Shown here one piece after another: positions 1 through 8,170 of a stretch of 64,000 nt of DNA. Where the stretch lies: positions 496,001 to 560,000 of the forward strand of contig CBDCWW010000014.1 of assembly GCA_965223585.1 (NCBI GenBank), written 5' to 3'. Within the stretch, counting starts at the first letter, position 1; the number at the start of each line of letters is the position of its first letter. The notes under the pieces are model-generated. The model saw only the letters and a list, made by a program, of their open reading frames with translations. It ran no database searches and was not told where the DNA came from. This DNA comes from CBDCVN01 sp965223585. Lineage in GTDB: Bacteria; Deinococcota; Deinococci; Deinococcales; Trueperaceae. The position numbers and the translations under genes were made by a program.

Positions 1-1
1 T

Positions 2-2143
2 GTTCCTACATTTTATATATTTTCACTTCTTCTTTATCCTAAAGAAGTTTCCAATTACTTTGCTTATAGTTTCATCTCTTGTGGGATATTTTGCTTCATA
101 GTTACTTTATTTTTGCCCACAATTATTTCTTCTAGCATTATCCTAAGAGCTTATCAGTATGCTTCCTTTCCTGCAGGCATATATGTTGCTTATTATTCTA
201 TCTTAGCAATCTTGCGCCATCGAACTGGGGCAAAATGGTTTTTAATAGGCTCAGCACTATTTCTCCTTACTGGTCTAAATGACATCTTACATAGTCTCAA
301 TCTAATTGAGTCAATTGAGCTTACAGGTTATGGATTTTTACTCTTAATGCTTGCCCAAGCCATTATGCTTGCTTCTATATTCTCGAGAACCTTTGACCGA
401 GTTGAGGCATTATCACAGCGTTTATTAAGTTTAGATAAGCTAAAAGATGAATTTCTAGCCAACACCTCTCACGAACTGAGAACGCCTCTCAATGGCATCA
501 TTGGCATTGCTGACTCACTTTTAGCAGGAGCAGCTGGCAGTATTAGTGATACTGTACAAAAAAACCTTCAACTTATTGTCTCGAGTGGACGACGCTTAGC
601 TAGTATGGTGAATGATTTGCTTGACTTTTCCAAGCTACAAAATCAAGATCTCAGTTTAGAACGTCAGGCTATAGACCTTCACACACTAGCTGAGTTGATC
701 CTAGCACTATTAAAACCTTTGACCGCTAATAAAAACCTCAAGCTTATCAATAAGATTCCTAAGCACTTGCCTGCTGTCTATGCTGATGAAAATCGCTTAA
801 GGCAAGTCCTACATAATTTGCTTGGTAATGCCATTAAATTCACCGAAACAGGTGAGGTCGCACTTTCTGCTGAAGTTAAAGGTTCATCAGTAACACTAGC
901 TGTTACTGATACGGGTATTGGCATTGCCAAAGACCAGCAACACCTTATTTTTGATTCGTTTGCCCAAGGGGAAGCAAGTAACCAACGCAAATATGAGGGT
1001 ACAGGTCTAGGATTAAGTATCACTAAGCAATTAGTAGAATTACATGAAGGAAAGATTTGGCTCGAGTCTGAACTAGGCCAAGGTTCAACCTTTTATGTCA
1101 GCCTACCACTTGCAGAACCTAACAAAGCTTTAGCAGAAAAACTTATTGTAAAAGATGCTGAGATAGACACAACTTATTTAGATCCAATTCCTTTTACCAC
1201 CAAACTAGGAAATAACCAAGCACCCCTCACCATTACATCCGAAGAGGCTTTCCCAGAAGGTAAATTATTGCTCGTAGATGATGACCCCATCAATTTACAA
1301 GTCTTAGTAAATTATCTTAGTACCCAAGGATATACCCTCGCGCAAGCTAATCATGCTAAAGATGCCCTTGAGCTCATGCGTAAAGGGTTTAAACCTGATC
1401 TAGCCATTATTGATGTCATGATGCCAGATATGACAGGTATAGAACTTACCCAGCAACTTAGACACCGCTATCCTGCTAACGAGTTACCTATTTTAATGCT
1501 CACTGCGAAAGCACAAAGCGATGATGTTGTCATCTCTCTCGAGGCAGGTGCAAATGATTATCTAATAAAACCTGCTGAAAGAAAGGAGCTTTTAGCTCGT
1601 ATAAAAACACACTTAAACATCAAGCAATTAACTGAAGAAAAATTACAGCTCGAGCAGGTTGCTTTTATGGATAACCTAACAGGAATTCCTAACCGCCGGC
1701 ACTTACAAGCAGAAATGGAGCGATTATTAGACTCTAAATCAAAAGAATTCTGGCCCCTATCTATATTTTACATTGACCTAGACAAATTTAAGAAGATTAA
1801 TGATACCTATGGTCATGATGTTGGTGACGCTGTTCTGATACATGTTGCAGATTGCCTCAAAAAAACCCTAAGGCACGGTGATATTGTTGCCCGTTTAGGC
1901 GGTGATGAGTTTATCGCCTTAGTCATTGAAGCTGATTTAGAAACAGCAAATCTGACCAAGCAACGCTTAATGGATATTTTATCTCAACCGTTTGATGCTT
2001 TAGGACACAAGTTAAGCATTCAAGTCAGTATTGGAATGGCTCTTTATCCTCAAGATGGACAAGATTCAGATGGCTTGCTCAAGATTGCTGACCAAGCTAT
2101 GTACCGTGTTAAACAAACACAGGTAAGGGGAAATTATGTTTAA
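2..2143 (+). CDS. 7TM histidine kinase-REC-GGDEF hybrid, 5' truncated by window edge
   Basis: The frame is open from base 2, so the true start lies before the window. Several hydrophobic helices at the N-terminus resemble a 7TMR-DISM sensor. They are followed by HisKA (phosphoacceptor in HTSHELRTPLNG), HATPase_c (NLLGNAIKF, DTGIGI, GTGLGLSI), a receiver domain (LLVDDDP, IIDVMMPD, LTAKA) and a GGDEF domain. The GGDEF active site is intact (RLGGDEF) and an RHGD inhibitory I-site sits five residues before it. The protein should sense a membrane signal, phosphorylate its own receiver and tune c-di-GMP synthesis. The stop lies 8 bp before the transposon end, so the C-terminus looks complete. The order of domains is seen directly; the sensor identity is inferred from a partial N-terminus. 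Confidence 0.9.
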   Translation, partial: VPTFYIFSLLLYPKEVSNYFAYSFISCGIFCFIVTLFLPTIISSSIILRAYQYASFPAGIYVAYYSILAILRHRTGAKWFLIGSALFLLTGLNDILHSLNLIESIELTGYGFLLLMLAQAIMLASIFSRTFDRVEALSQRLLSLDKLKDEFLANTSHELRTPLNGIIGIADSLLAGAAGSISDTVQKNLQLIVSSGRRLASMVNDLLDFSKLQNQDLSLERQAIDLHTLAELILALLKPLTANKNLKLINKIPKHLPAVYADENRLRQVLHNLLGNAIKFTETGEVALSAEVKGSSVTLAVTDTGIGIAKDQQHLIFDSFAQGEASNQRKYEGTGLGLSITKQLVELHEGKIWLESELGQGSTFYVSLPLAEPNKALAEKLIVKDAEIDTTYLDPIPFTTKLGNNQAPLTITSEEAFPEGKLLLVDDDPINLQVLVNYLSTQGYTLAQANHAKDALELMRKGFKPDLAIIDVMMPDMTGIELTQQLRHRYPANELPILMLTAKAQSDDVVISLEAGANDYLIKPAERKELLARIKTHLNIKQLTEEKLQLEQVAFMDNLTGIPNRRHLQAEMERLLDSKSKEFWPLSIFYIDLDKFKKINDTYGHDVGDAVLIHVADCLKKTLRHGDIVARLGGDEFIALVIEADLETANLTKQRLMDILSQPFDALGHKLSIQVSIGMALYPQDGQDSDGLLKIADQAMYRVKQTQVRGNYV

Positions 2144-2151
2144 TACCCATG

Positions 2152-2226
2152 TGTCACTTTGTCTGATAAATGAGCCTATTTTTGTGCGATAAATGGGCCT
2201 ATATTTTGCGCGATAAATGAGCCTAT
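2152..2226 (+). repeat. Left end with three transposase-binding iterons
   Basis: The TGTCAC tip is followed by three direct copies of GATAAATGRGCCTAT at 2165-2179, 2188-2202 and 2212-2226, spaced 23-24 bp apart. The innermost copy touches the stop of tniB. Arrays of this kind are the multiple TnsB/TniA sites typical of Mu/Tn7/Tn5053-class ends. Confidence 0.85.
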
Positions 2227-3045
2227 CTATACATTGCCAATCACTAAACAATCTTTAGCAGCTTCAACAACTTCTTTAGTTATGCTACTCAGCTTATTGA
2301 CATTCATGATGCGTTTTATCTGACTGAAAAGGCGATGGACAAGCCTGAAATTCCCGTTTGTGATTCTAATTATGGCTGCTACAGCTTCTGTATCAGAAAA
2401 ATCCTTTCTGTGTAATTCGAGCCCGAGCTTTCTCCAGTGATGCTCCAAAATGAATAGCATCTCTTCTTTTCCTATTGGACGATATTCATGAGCAAAACCT
2501 ATCCTCGAATACAATTGAGGATATCTTGTCAGACGTTTTTCCAGTCCAGGCATCCCAATCAGAATGATGCCCCAACCTCTTTCATCATATATAGCTCGCA
2601 CTTGTTCAAAGGACTTTAACTGTAAACGATCCGCTTCATCAATGATTACAAGTATGCCCTGATCTTCCGTTGCGCTCGACTCTTCCCCTGATGCCTTCTT
2701 CTTCCCGTTGTGAAGAGAAGAAAATAGTTCGAATCGACAAGCTTCTAAATCCCTCTCTATTCGCCTTGCTGTGTTCCTAACAGGAGTAGTGTAGAATATG
2801 GATTGGGAAAATATAACTTGTCTGCTCATCTCAGCAACGTCTTTATCAGAGGTTTTCTTATTGAAAAACTTTTCAAAGCCATCTTGTTTGGAGTAATAGC
2901 TAGCAGAAAGCGTCTTCCCTACACCAGGAGTACCATGACAAATGCCAATATATTTCTCTCGATGACAGGCATTACAGAACTCTTCAAATCTACGATATTC
3001 CTTTGTTATGAGGAACTCAGATACAGCCATTGCCACATGTCTCAA
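2227..3045 (-). CDS. tniB: TniB/TnsC-like transposition ATPase
   Basis: This AAA+ ATPase of about 272 aa has Walker A GTPGVGKT (residues 38-45), Walker B ILVIIDEAD (131-139) and a sensor-like LIGMPG. Proteins of this family (TniB, TnsC, MuB, IstB) bind DNA and ATP, choose the target and activate the DDE transposase. It begins within the end of tniA: a TTG start gives a 4-bp overlap, while the in-frame ATG at 3030 is an equally good start. Size and partners match the p271 protein of Tn552. The linker around residues 112-128 (GKKKASGEESSATEDQ) is low complexity. Confidence 0.88.
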   Translation of the reverse strand: MRHVAMAVSEFLITKEYRRFEEFCNACHREKYIGICHGTPGVGKTLSASYYSKQDGFEKFFNKKTSDKDVAEMSRQVIFSQSIFYTTPVRNTARRIERDLEACRFELFSSLHNGKKKASGEESSATEDQGILVIIDEADRLQLKSFEQVRAIYDERGWGIILIGMPGLEKRLTRYPQLYSRIGFAHEYRPIGKEEMLFILEHHWRKLGLELHRKDFSDTEAVAAIIRITNGNFRLVHRLFSQIKRIMNVNKLSSITKEVVEAAKDCLVIGNV

Positions 3046-4490
3046 TCATTTTCATAGAGTTTAAGGTTGTGCCTTGGGGGCTGGGTTTTATTTTCACTTT
3101 CACTTTTTGGTTGGCCAGCTTGGTTGGTTCTTTCTCGGGGAACTTCTAATATTGTGTCTAATAAAGACTTTCTTTTCTCTATAGTTTCTCTGAGTTCACG
3201 TTTACGCCTCTGTCTGGCTTTAATAATCTCTTTTAAAGTGATAGTTTGACCAGCAAGTTCTTGACATACAGCACGACATAAAAATGAGCTTTTATAATAA
3301 ATTCTGATCTCAGCTATGTCTCTAGGGTCATAGCGAATAGTAACTTCCTCACCTACATAAGCTGCTAGTGTTGGCTCAATATACAGAAAATTCTGAAAAT
3401 GGATACCATCACGGTGAACCTTTCTGGAACGAGCAACCGTGAGCAAGAGCACGTCTAGTTGCTCTAGGGATTCAGGTAGCTGTGGAAGAAAACCATTACC
3501 AGTCCACCTTTCCAAGGGAGTCATGCCAATGCCACTGTGTGTCCTTTGATGGTATTCCTCTACAATGAATTTCTCAAACAGGGATGTGAATTCTTCTAGG
3601 GATAGTGTTCCTACTGAACTAGGTGCATTAGGTGGTGAATACCCTTGAAGATTCATTAGTAATAACTGGTCAACTGTCTGAAAAAATCTTTCTATACGTC
3701 CTTTTCCTCGGGGTTTATCTGGAGTTGAATGCTTAAGCTGGATTTTTAGATCAGCAGCAACCTGCTCAATGTGTTTGGACTTAAAATCCTTGCCGTTGTC
3801 AGAATAGAGTATGCTGGGAATGCCACATACCTGCCACTTAGGGCTGCTTTTCCTCCAAATTGCCTGCTTCAAAGACAAGGCTATATTAATGGCACAAGGA
3901 GTTTCAAAAGATAGATAGTATCCGCAAATGGCTCTACTGTAGTCATCTATGATTGTGGTTAACCAAGGTCTTCTCAACTGACCTTTTTCATCAACCAGAA
4001 GGATATCTAAAAGTGTATGGTCAGCTTGCCAAAGTTCATTAGGCACACTAGCTTCTCTGCGAAATACCAGTTCGTGTGTTTGATCGTATGCTTTGGTGCC
4101 TTCCTGTGCCAATTTAATTAGGGCTGGATCAATGTTTTTTACCACATCACGGACCACATAGTACGATGGTGCTTTAAGTTTTTTCTTTTCAGCAATTTCA
4201 GTGATCTTTCGATGAATGGAGGCAAGAGTTATTGGGGTTCTTCTTAAGACCAGAGCTTCTATTAGCTCTTCCAGTTCTTTGGTTAAAGAGTGCCTTGCAT
4301 CTTTATCAGAACGTGGTTTTCTATCTAATCCAGCTAAACCTTTATCACGATAGACTTTAGCCCATCTTTTCAAAGTGCTTAAGCCTAGATTACGATGTTT
4401 CGCAATTTCAAAAAGGGATACTCTTCCTTCTAGATAAGGGAGAATGATTTTGTATCTTTCAAGTGCTGATTCTGTTTGCTGTTTACTCAT
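3042..4490 (-). CDS. tniA: TniA/TnsB-like DDE transposase
   Basis: This is a Mu-type transposase. The N-terminal helix-turn-helix (residues about 28-60, numbered from the upstream TTG) should bind the terminal iterons. The rve/RNase H core carries D160 (WQADHT), D234 (YSDNGKDF) and E270 (GKGRIERFF), with exactly 35 residues between the last two. A Mu C-terminal beta-barrel follows, and a charged tail probably contacts TniB. I chose ATG at 4490; a TTG at 4499 adds three codons. It is translationally coupled to tniB. The catalytic triad and both flanking ends are intact, so the element could be active. Confidence 0.92.
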   Translation of the reverse strand: MSKQQTESALERYKIILPYLEGRVSLFEIAKHRNLGLSTLKRWAKVYRDKGLAGLDRKPRSDKDARHSLTKELEELIEALVLRRTPITLASIHRKITEIAEKKKLKAPSYYVVRDVVKNIDPALIKLAQEGTKAYDQTHELVFRREASVPNELWQADHTLLDILLVDEKGQLRRPWLTTIIDDYSRAICGYYLSFETPCAINIALSLKQAIWRKSSPKWQVCGIPSILYSDNGKDFKSKHIEQVAADLKIQLKHSTPDKPRGKGRIERFFQTVDQLLLMNLQGYSPPNAPSSVGTLSLEEFTSLFEKFIVEEYHQRTHSGIGMTPLERWTGNGFLPQLPESLEQLDVLLLTVARSRKVHRDGIHFQNFLYIEPTLAAYVGEEVTIRYDPRDIAEIRIYYKSSFLCRAVCQELAGQTITLKEIIKARQRRKRELRETIEKRKSLLDTILEVPRERTNQAGQPKSESENKTQPPRHNLKLYEND

Positions 4491-4642
4491 AAGTGTCAAG
4501 TAACAAAAAATGATCGTTTTATTTAACTAATAATAATCCCGTCCTACAACTTTAAAAACCCTTTGGGTTCGGTTATATGAAGTGGTTATAATAATCAAAG
4601 TTACATAAAAGTATAACAGCATCCTTTAATTTAACTTTTAGT
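4491..4642. other. Divergent tniA/resolvase intergenic region, candidate res site
   Basis: These 152 bp separate the divergent transposase and resolvase genes. Resolution sites of Tn5053/Tn552-type elements lie in this position. AT-rich imperfect repeats such as GGTTATATGAAGTGGTTATA are present, but I could not define three resolvase subsites, so the res assignment rests on position only. Confidence 0.35.
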
Positions 4643-5221
4643 ATGAAAATTGGATACGCACGAGTAAGTACTAAAGATCAACTTCTTGATCTTCAAATAA
4701 AGGCTCTCAAAAAAGAGGGCTGCAAACGGATTTACAGTGAACATATTGATGGGGCAAGGGTAGAGCGCACCGAACTCAAAAATATGATTAGCCAGCTTCG
4801 GGAAGGCGATACTGTTGTTGTCTGGAAGCTGGATCGTTTAGGAAGAAGTCTTCATGATTTAATTGCCCTAGTCTTTACATTTCAGGAGTTAGGTGTAGAC
4901 TTCAAAAGCCTACAAGATAATGTTGATACGACTACACCAACAGGAAAACTCACCTTTCATTTGTTCGCAGCTCTGGCAGAGTTTGAGAAAGACATCATTA
5001 GCCAGAGAACAAAGGCAGGACTGGAAGCAGCTAGATTAAGGGGTCGAAAAGGTGGACGACCAAAGGGTCTTTCAAAACAGGCAAAAGATAAAGCAAGATT
5101 AGCAGAAAGTCTTTACAAAGAAAAGAACAGCTCGATCACTGAAATATGCGATCATCTTAATATTTCCAAACCTACCCTTTATAGATACCTTAGAAGTAGA
5201 GGTGTTTCCATAGGCACATAG
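4643..5221 (+). CDS. tniR: Serine recombinase (resolvase/invertase family)
   Basis: The 192-aa protein has a resolvase catalytic domain: GYARVSTKDQ with nucleophile S9, the arginine-bearing KLDRLGRSLHDL, and EFEKDIISQRTKAGL at the E-helix. A C-terminal Hin-like helix-turn-helix follows (about residues 160-186, ITEICDHLNISKPTLYRYL). It should resolve cointegrates made during replicative transposition of the surrounding element. It is transcribed away from tniA and ends 14 bp before the right-end iterons. Length and domain order are normal for small serine resolvases. Confidence 0.93.
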   Translation: MKIGYARVSTKDQLLDLQIKALKKEGCKRIYSEHIDGARVERTELKNMISQLREGDTVVVWKLDRLGRSLHDLIALVFTFQELGVDFKSLQDNVDTTTPTGKLTFHLFAALAEFEKDIISQRTKAGLEAARLRGRKGGRPKGLSKQAKDKARLAESLYKEKNSSITEICDHLNISKPTLYRYLRSRGVSIGT

Positions 5222-5234
5222 TATGGCAGTTTTC

Positions 5235-5287
5235 GATAGGCCCATTTATCGCGCAAAAAACTGGCCCATTTATCAAACAAAGTGACA
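5235..5287 (-). repeat. Right end with two transposase-binding iterons
   Basis: Read on the minus strand, the TGTCAC tip at 5287 is followed by two iterons, GATAAATGGGCC (5263-5274) and GATAAATGGGCCTATC (5235-5250). The right end therefore has two sites against three on the left, an asymmetry usual for Tn7/Tn5053-class elements. Confidence 0.85.
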
Positions 5288-5500
5288 CCTCAAGGGGGCA
5301 GAAAATCTTGACAAAGCTTTTGGTGTGCCAAATCACATTTTAATAAAGTGGCTGGAGACTCAAAGATAGCTGCTAAAAGGATAAACAACAAATTAACAGC
5401 ACAGTCACTTAAAATATTTCTTCACTATACCTAGATAAAGGCTCTATATGGTATTCTTGATGCTTGCTGCCTCAACTATAAACAATTGACTCCTTGCTTT
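5288..5500. other. Non-coding stretch between transposon and IS copy 1
   Basis: These 213 bp lie between two mobile elements. A short open stretch near 5300-5360 was read, but no recognisable protein, promoter or RNA was found. Confidence 0.4.
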
Positions 5501-7192
5501 CAATACCTATGACATTCTCAATCACAAAACAGAAGCGCTTTATGGAAAGTTAAACTTATTTGAAAACTGAGGTATTAGGAGCCCAGTTCTATAAAAAGGC
5601 AACTCCAAAACAATTCACTTTGCTATTTATGAATCATGAATAGCTCCCAAATTGGGAACATTGTTCAGGAGTTGTCGAATTAAAATAGGATCAAGGTTTC
5701 TGGGAAATAGTTTTAATATTTCAAGTACGTACCTGAACGACCTAAAGTGTGCTTTAAGATCCAAAACACTCCAATTAGGATGCTGAGACCTTAGTTTTTT
5801 TAACAGCACTTTTGAGAATAGCACCATAAACATTGCTAGGTTTGCTGCATTGTTTATCTGCTGTTCCTTTATGTTCATAAAATCTTCTAATCCCCAATAT
5901 TGCTTAGCGTCTCTGAAGGTAAATTCTATTTGGAAACGTAAACTGTAGTAGTCTATTAATTTTTCGTATGATATGTTCAGATCACTGCTGAATAAGATTA
6001 CATGCTTACTTTCTCCTGTTACTATACTGGTTTTAACTATTACTACTACATTCAAAGACTGTCCAAATTCCTTGTGTAACATTGTCATTTGATAGATATC
6101 TGTACGAATCTTCTTTTTTAGATCTACTGTGCTACTCTCAAGATATTCCTTAGGTATCTTCTTGTAATCTATCTTTTCTCCATATTTGCGTTTCCTTCCT
6201 CGTTTATTTTGCTTCCCTTCATAGAGAAAGTACAATGCTGAGTCAACTCTTAATTTGCTAATTAAGAACAGTCCACACATTCTTGCCATTTGTAAGCTGT
6301 TGTTATCGCCAAAGGCCCCATCTAGTAATAAATACTGAATACCCATTCTTAGTAAGAATATGTTCAGAACTAGCATTATCATCGTTTTTATAAATACTAG
6401 ATGTACTGGTAGTTTCACATTGACTTTGTCTTTATTTTTGCTACCTTTTGGACGTCCTGCCTTCTTTTTATTTTTCTGCTTTTGTTGTTTATGATTATTG
6501 CTTTTGCTCTTTTTTGCCTTACCCTTACTGTTATCTTGTGATTTATCTTGTGTTTCTCTTTTAGCTTCTTCCTGCCCCGTATTGTTCTTGTCTTGAGACT
6601 CCTTTTGCTCTGGTTCATTGCCTTCTTCTTGATCAGTACGTACAATTTGCTTATTAAGTATTGGGTAAGCAGTGCGGTCTTTAACACTAACCAGTGATAA
6701 ACTAAAGAAGCAAATACTCCTCACTACACGATTAAAAAGAGAACTGAAGAATCTATCAATTCCAAAAGTCTCTTTACCTGATTTAGTAATTACTACTTCA
6801 TCACCTGCTAGTAAGTAGGTATCATCAGGGTCATAAACATGGTTACGAAATAAGTACCAGTTGAGGTATAGCCAGCAAATATTGGTGCTAAAGAAACGTT
6901 GTACCGTACGATAACTACCACTAAGACCAAAAGTCCATCGAGAGATACCAAGCATCGTGACACGACCAGTCATAGATAGCATTGCTAAAACAATTGTTGT
7001 TAGCTGATTTAGGGTTGTTTTATCAAGAGCTGGGCTAAGGCATTGTAAAATATATTGTATTTCTTGCATGGGTACTATACTTTATGTATGGTGCCCTCGT
7101 TTCAACTATTTAGCAATTGTGTCGTACTGAATCAGTTTTTTGAAATGTGTTAGCGTGAGTTGGTAATATGACTCACTTTGGCGTGGGTATTA
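5501..7192 (-). mobile_element. IS4-superfamily insertion sequence, copy 1
   Basis: This 1692-bp element carries one transposase. Its ends are CAATACCTATGAC at the left and the complement of TAATACCCACGCC at the right, an imperfect inverted repeat. The six bases TGCTTT flank both sides (5495-5500 and 7193-7198), a clean target duplication. The element is apparently identical, in inverted orientation, to the copy at 35286-36977. Confidence 0.92.
5627..7069 (-). CDS. IS4-superfamily DDE transposase (copy 1)
   Basis: The 480-aa transposase has D90 (LLAGDEVVITK), D250 (LLLDGAFGD) and E382 within YSLRFQIEFTFRDAKQ, which matches the Y-R-E-K signature of IS4-type enzymes. Between the first two aspartates lies a lysine/glutamine-rich insertion (about residues 144-217) with an AT-hook-like GRPKGSKNK at 205-213. 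The protein is identical to that of copy 2, so one copy arose recently. It catalyses cut-and-paste transposition of its own element. Family placement within the IS4 superfamily is uncertain. Confidence 0.93.
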   Translation of the reverse strand: MQEIQYILQCLSPALDKTTLNQLTTIVLAMLSMTGRVTMLGISRWTFGLSGSYRTVQRFFSTNICWLYLNWYLFRNHVYDPDDTYLLAGDEVVITKSGKETFGIDRFFSSLFNRVVRSICFFSLSLVSVKDRTAYPILNKQIVRTDQEEGNEPEQKESQDKNNTGQEEAKRETQDKSQDNSKGKAKKSKSNNHKQQKQKNKKKAGRPKGSKNKDKVNVKLPVHLVFIKTMIMLVLNIFLLRMGIQYLLLDGAFGDNNSLQMARMCGLFLISKLRVDSALYFLYEGKQNKRGRKRKYGEKIDYKKIPKEYLESSTVDLKKKIRTDIYQMTMLHKEFGQSLNVVVIVKTSIVTGESKHVILFSSDLNISYEKLIDYYSLRFQIEFTFRDAKQYWGLEDFMNIKEQQINNAANLAMFMVLFSKVLLKKLRSQHPNWSVLDLKAHFRSFRYVLEILKLFPRNLDPILIRQLLNNVPNLGAIHDS

Positions 7193-7258
7193 TGCTTTAA
7201 CTCATAAATATTTAGTATCCTATACTTTAAATTTTAAGGTGTTTTTAGGAGACACATT

Positions 7259-8170
7259 ATGGCTATAAGCAAACATCTAGATGAGCTTGCTGGTAAAAAA
7301 GTAGAGCAGTGGGAAGTTGGACAAGCTGTTGAGAACCCTAACAATATCACATATCGTATTAGTGTAGATTACGACAGTGAAATCTCTTGGGTAAACAAAT
7401 TTCGAGAATTCTTGAAAGATAAACAGGCTAGTGAAAGTACTGGTTTTGTAGTAGGTGCTTGGGAAGAACCTATGAGTACAGAACCTAACGACATAGTAGA
7501 AGCACTAGTAAAAGCAAAAGACAAACTTCCTAACTTAACAGCACTATTCTTTGGTGATATCACCTATGAAGAAAGCGAGATTTCTTGGATAGTTAATACT
7601 GATATTTCTCCTTTATTTGAGGCTTATCCTAAACTTGAATACTTTGGTGTTAGAGGAGGAAACCAGCTAAGTTTGGGTGACTTAAAGCATGAAAATCTCA
7701 AAACGCTGCTTATTCAAAGCGGTGGCTTGGATACTAGTGTTGTTAGACAAGTTGCCAATGCAGATTTACCCCAGCTTACACATCTAGAACTTTATCTAGG
7801 TGCAGAAGAATACGGTGCTAGCCATGAAGTGGCTGATCTCGAGCCCATATTACAAAACAAGGTATTTCCAAAACTAACTTATTTAGGCTTGCGCGATAGC
7901 GAACTATCTGATGAAATAGCCCTAGCAATAGTAAATTCACCTATCATAAACCGCCTTGAGGTTTTAGATTTATCTCTAGGTACCCTTACCGATAAAGGTG
8001 CTATAGCCGTTTTAAAAAGCCCTGCAGTTAAAAAACTGAAAAAACTTGACCTGCATTATCACTGGTGTTCAGATAAGATGACAAAAAGCTTAGAAGCTTT
8101 GGGCAATACAGACGTTAGTAAGCAACAAGACCCAGATGATGACTGGCGTTATGTCGCCATTGGTGAATAA
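7259..8170 (+). CDS. STM4015 family leucine-rich-repeat protein
   Basis: This 303-aa cytosolic protein has irregular leucine-rich repeats: LPNLTALFFG, YPKLEYFGV, LPQLTHLELYLG, FPKLTYLGL and LEVLDLSLG. Its N-terminal block (about 1-70) and its place next to STM4014 and STM4013 homologues identify the STM4015 family, whose function is unknown. LRRs suggest a protein- or peptide-binding role. An AGGAG site lies 8 bp before the ATG, making this the first gene of a three-gene operon. It overlaps the next gene by 20-35 bp. It starts just after IS copy 1, so its native promoter region has been separated from older upstream DNA. Recognition is from memory of the gene set, not from a search. Confidence 0.85.
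   Translation: MAISKHLDELAGKKVEQWEVGQAVENPNNITYRISVDYDSEISWVNKFREFLKDKQASESTGFVVGAWEEPMSTEPNDIVEALVKAKDKLPNLTALFFGDITYEESEISWIVNTDISPLFEAYPKLEYFGVRGGNQLSLGDLKHENLKTLLIQSGGLDTSVVRQVANADLPQLTHLELYLGAEEYGASHEVADLEPILQNKVFPKLTYLGLRDSELSDEIALAIVNSPIINRLEVLDLSLGTLTDKGAIAVLKSPAVKKLKKLDLHYHWCSDKMTKSLEALGNTDVSKQQDPDDDWRYVAIGE

Larger units (their letters stand above)
2152..5287. mobile_element. Tn552/Tn5053-like transposon (TniA-TniB-resolvase)
   Basis: The element is 3136 bp with inverted termini: TGTCACTTTGTCTGATAAATG at the left and the complement of TGTCACTTTGTTTGATAAATG at the right. It carries a 482-485 aa D,D35E transposase, a 272-aa ATPase and a serine resolvase. These sizes and order match the p480/p271/resolvase layout of Tn552. 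There is no tniQ, no cas gene and no cargo. The bases beside the two ends (CCATG left, CCTCA right) are not a duplication, so the target-site copy has decayed or one flank was rearranged. The left end is 8 bp past the stop of the kinase gene. No CTCGAG site occurs inside, unlike in the host DNA. Confidence 0.88.

Noticed and set aside
2144..2151. Kinase gene truncated by the transposon
   Set aside because: The stop codon lies 8 bp before the element, and the GGDEF domain has its normal last helix, so the gene is not cut.
2152..5287. CRISPR-associated (type V-K) transposon
   Set aside because: The ends and tniA/tniB look similar to that class, but there is no tniQ, no Cas12k-like gene and no CRISPR repeat. 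The layout and protein sizes fit Tn552-like elements.
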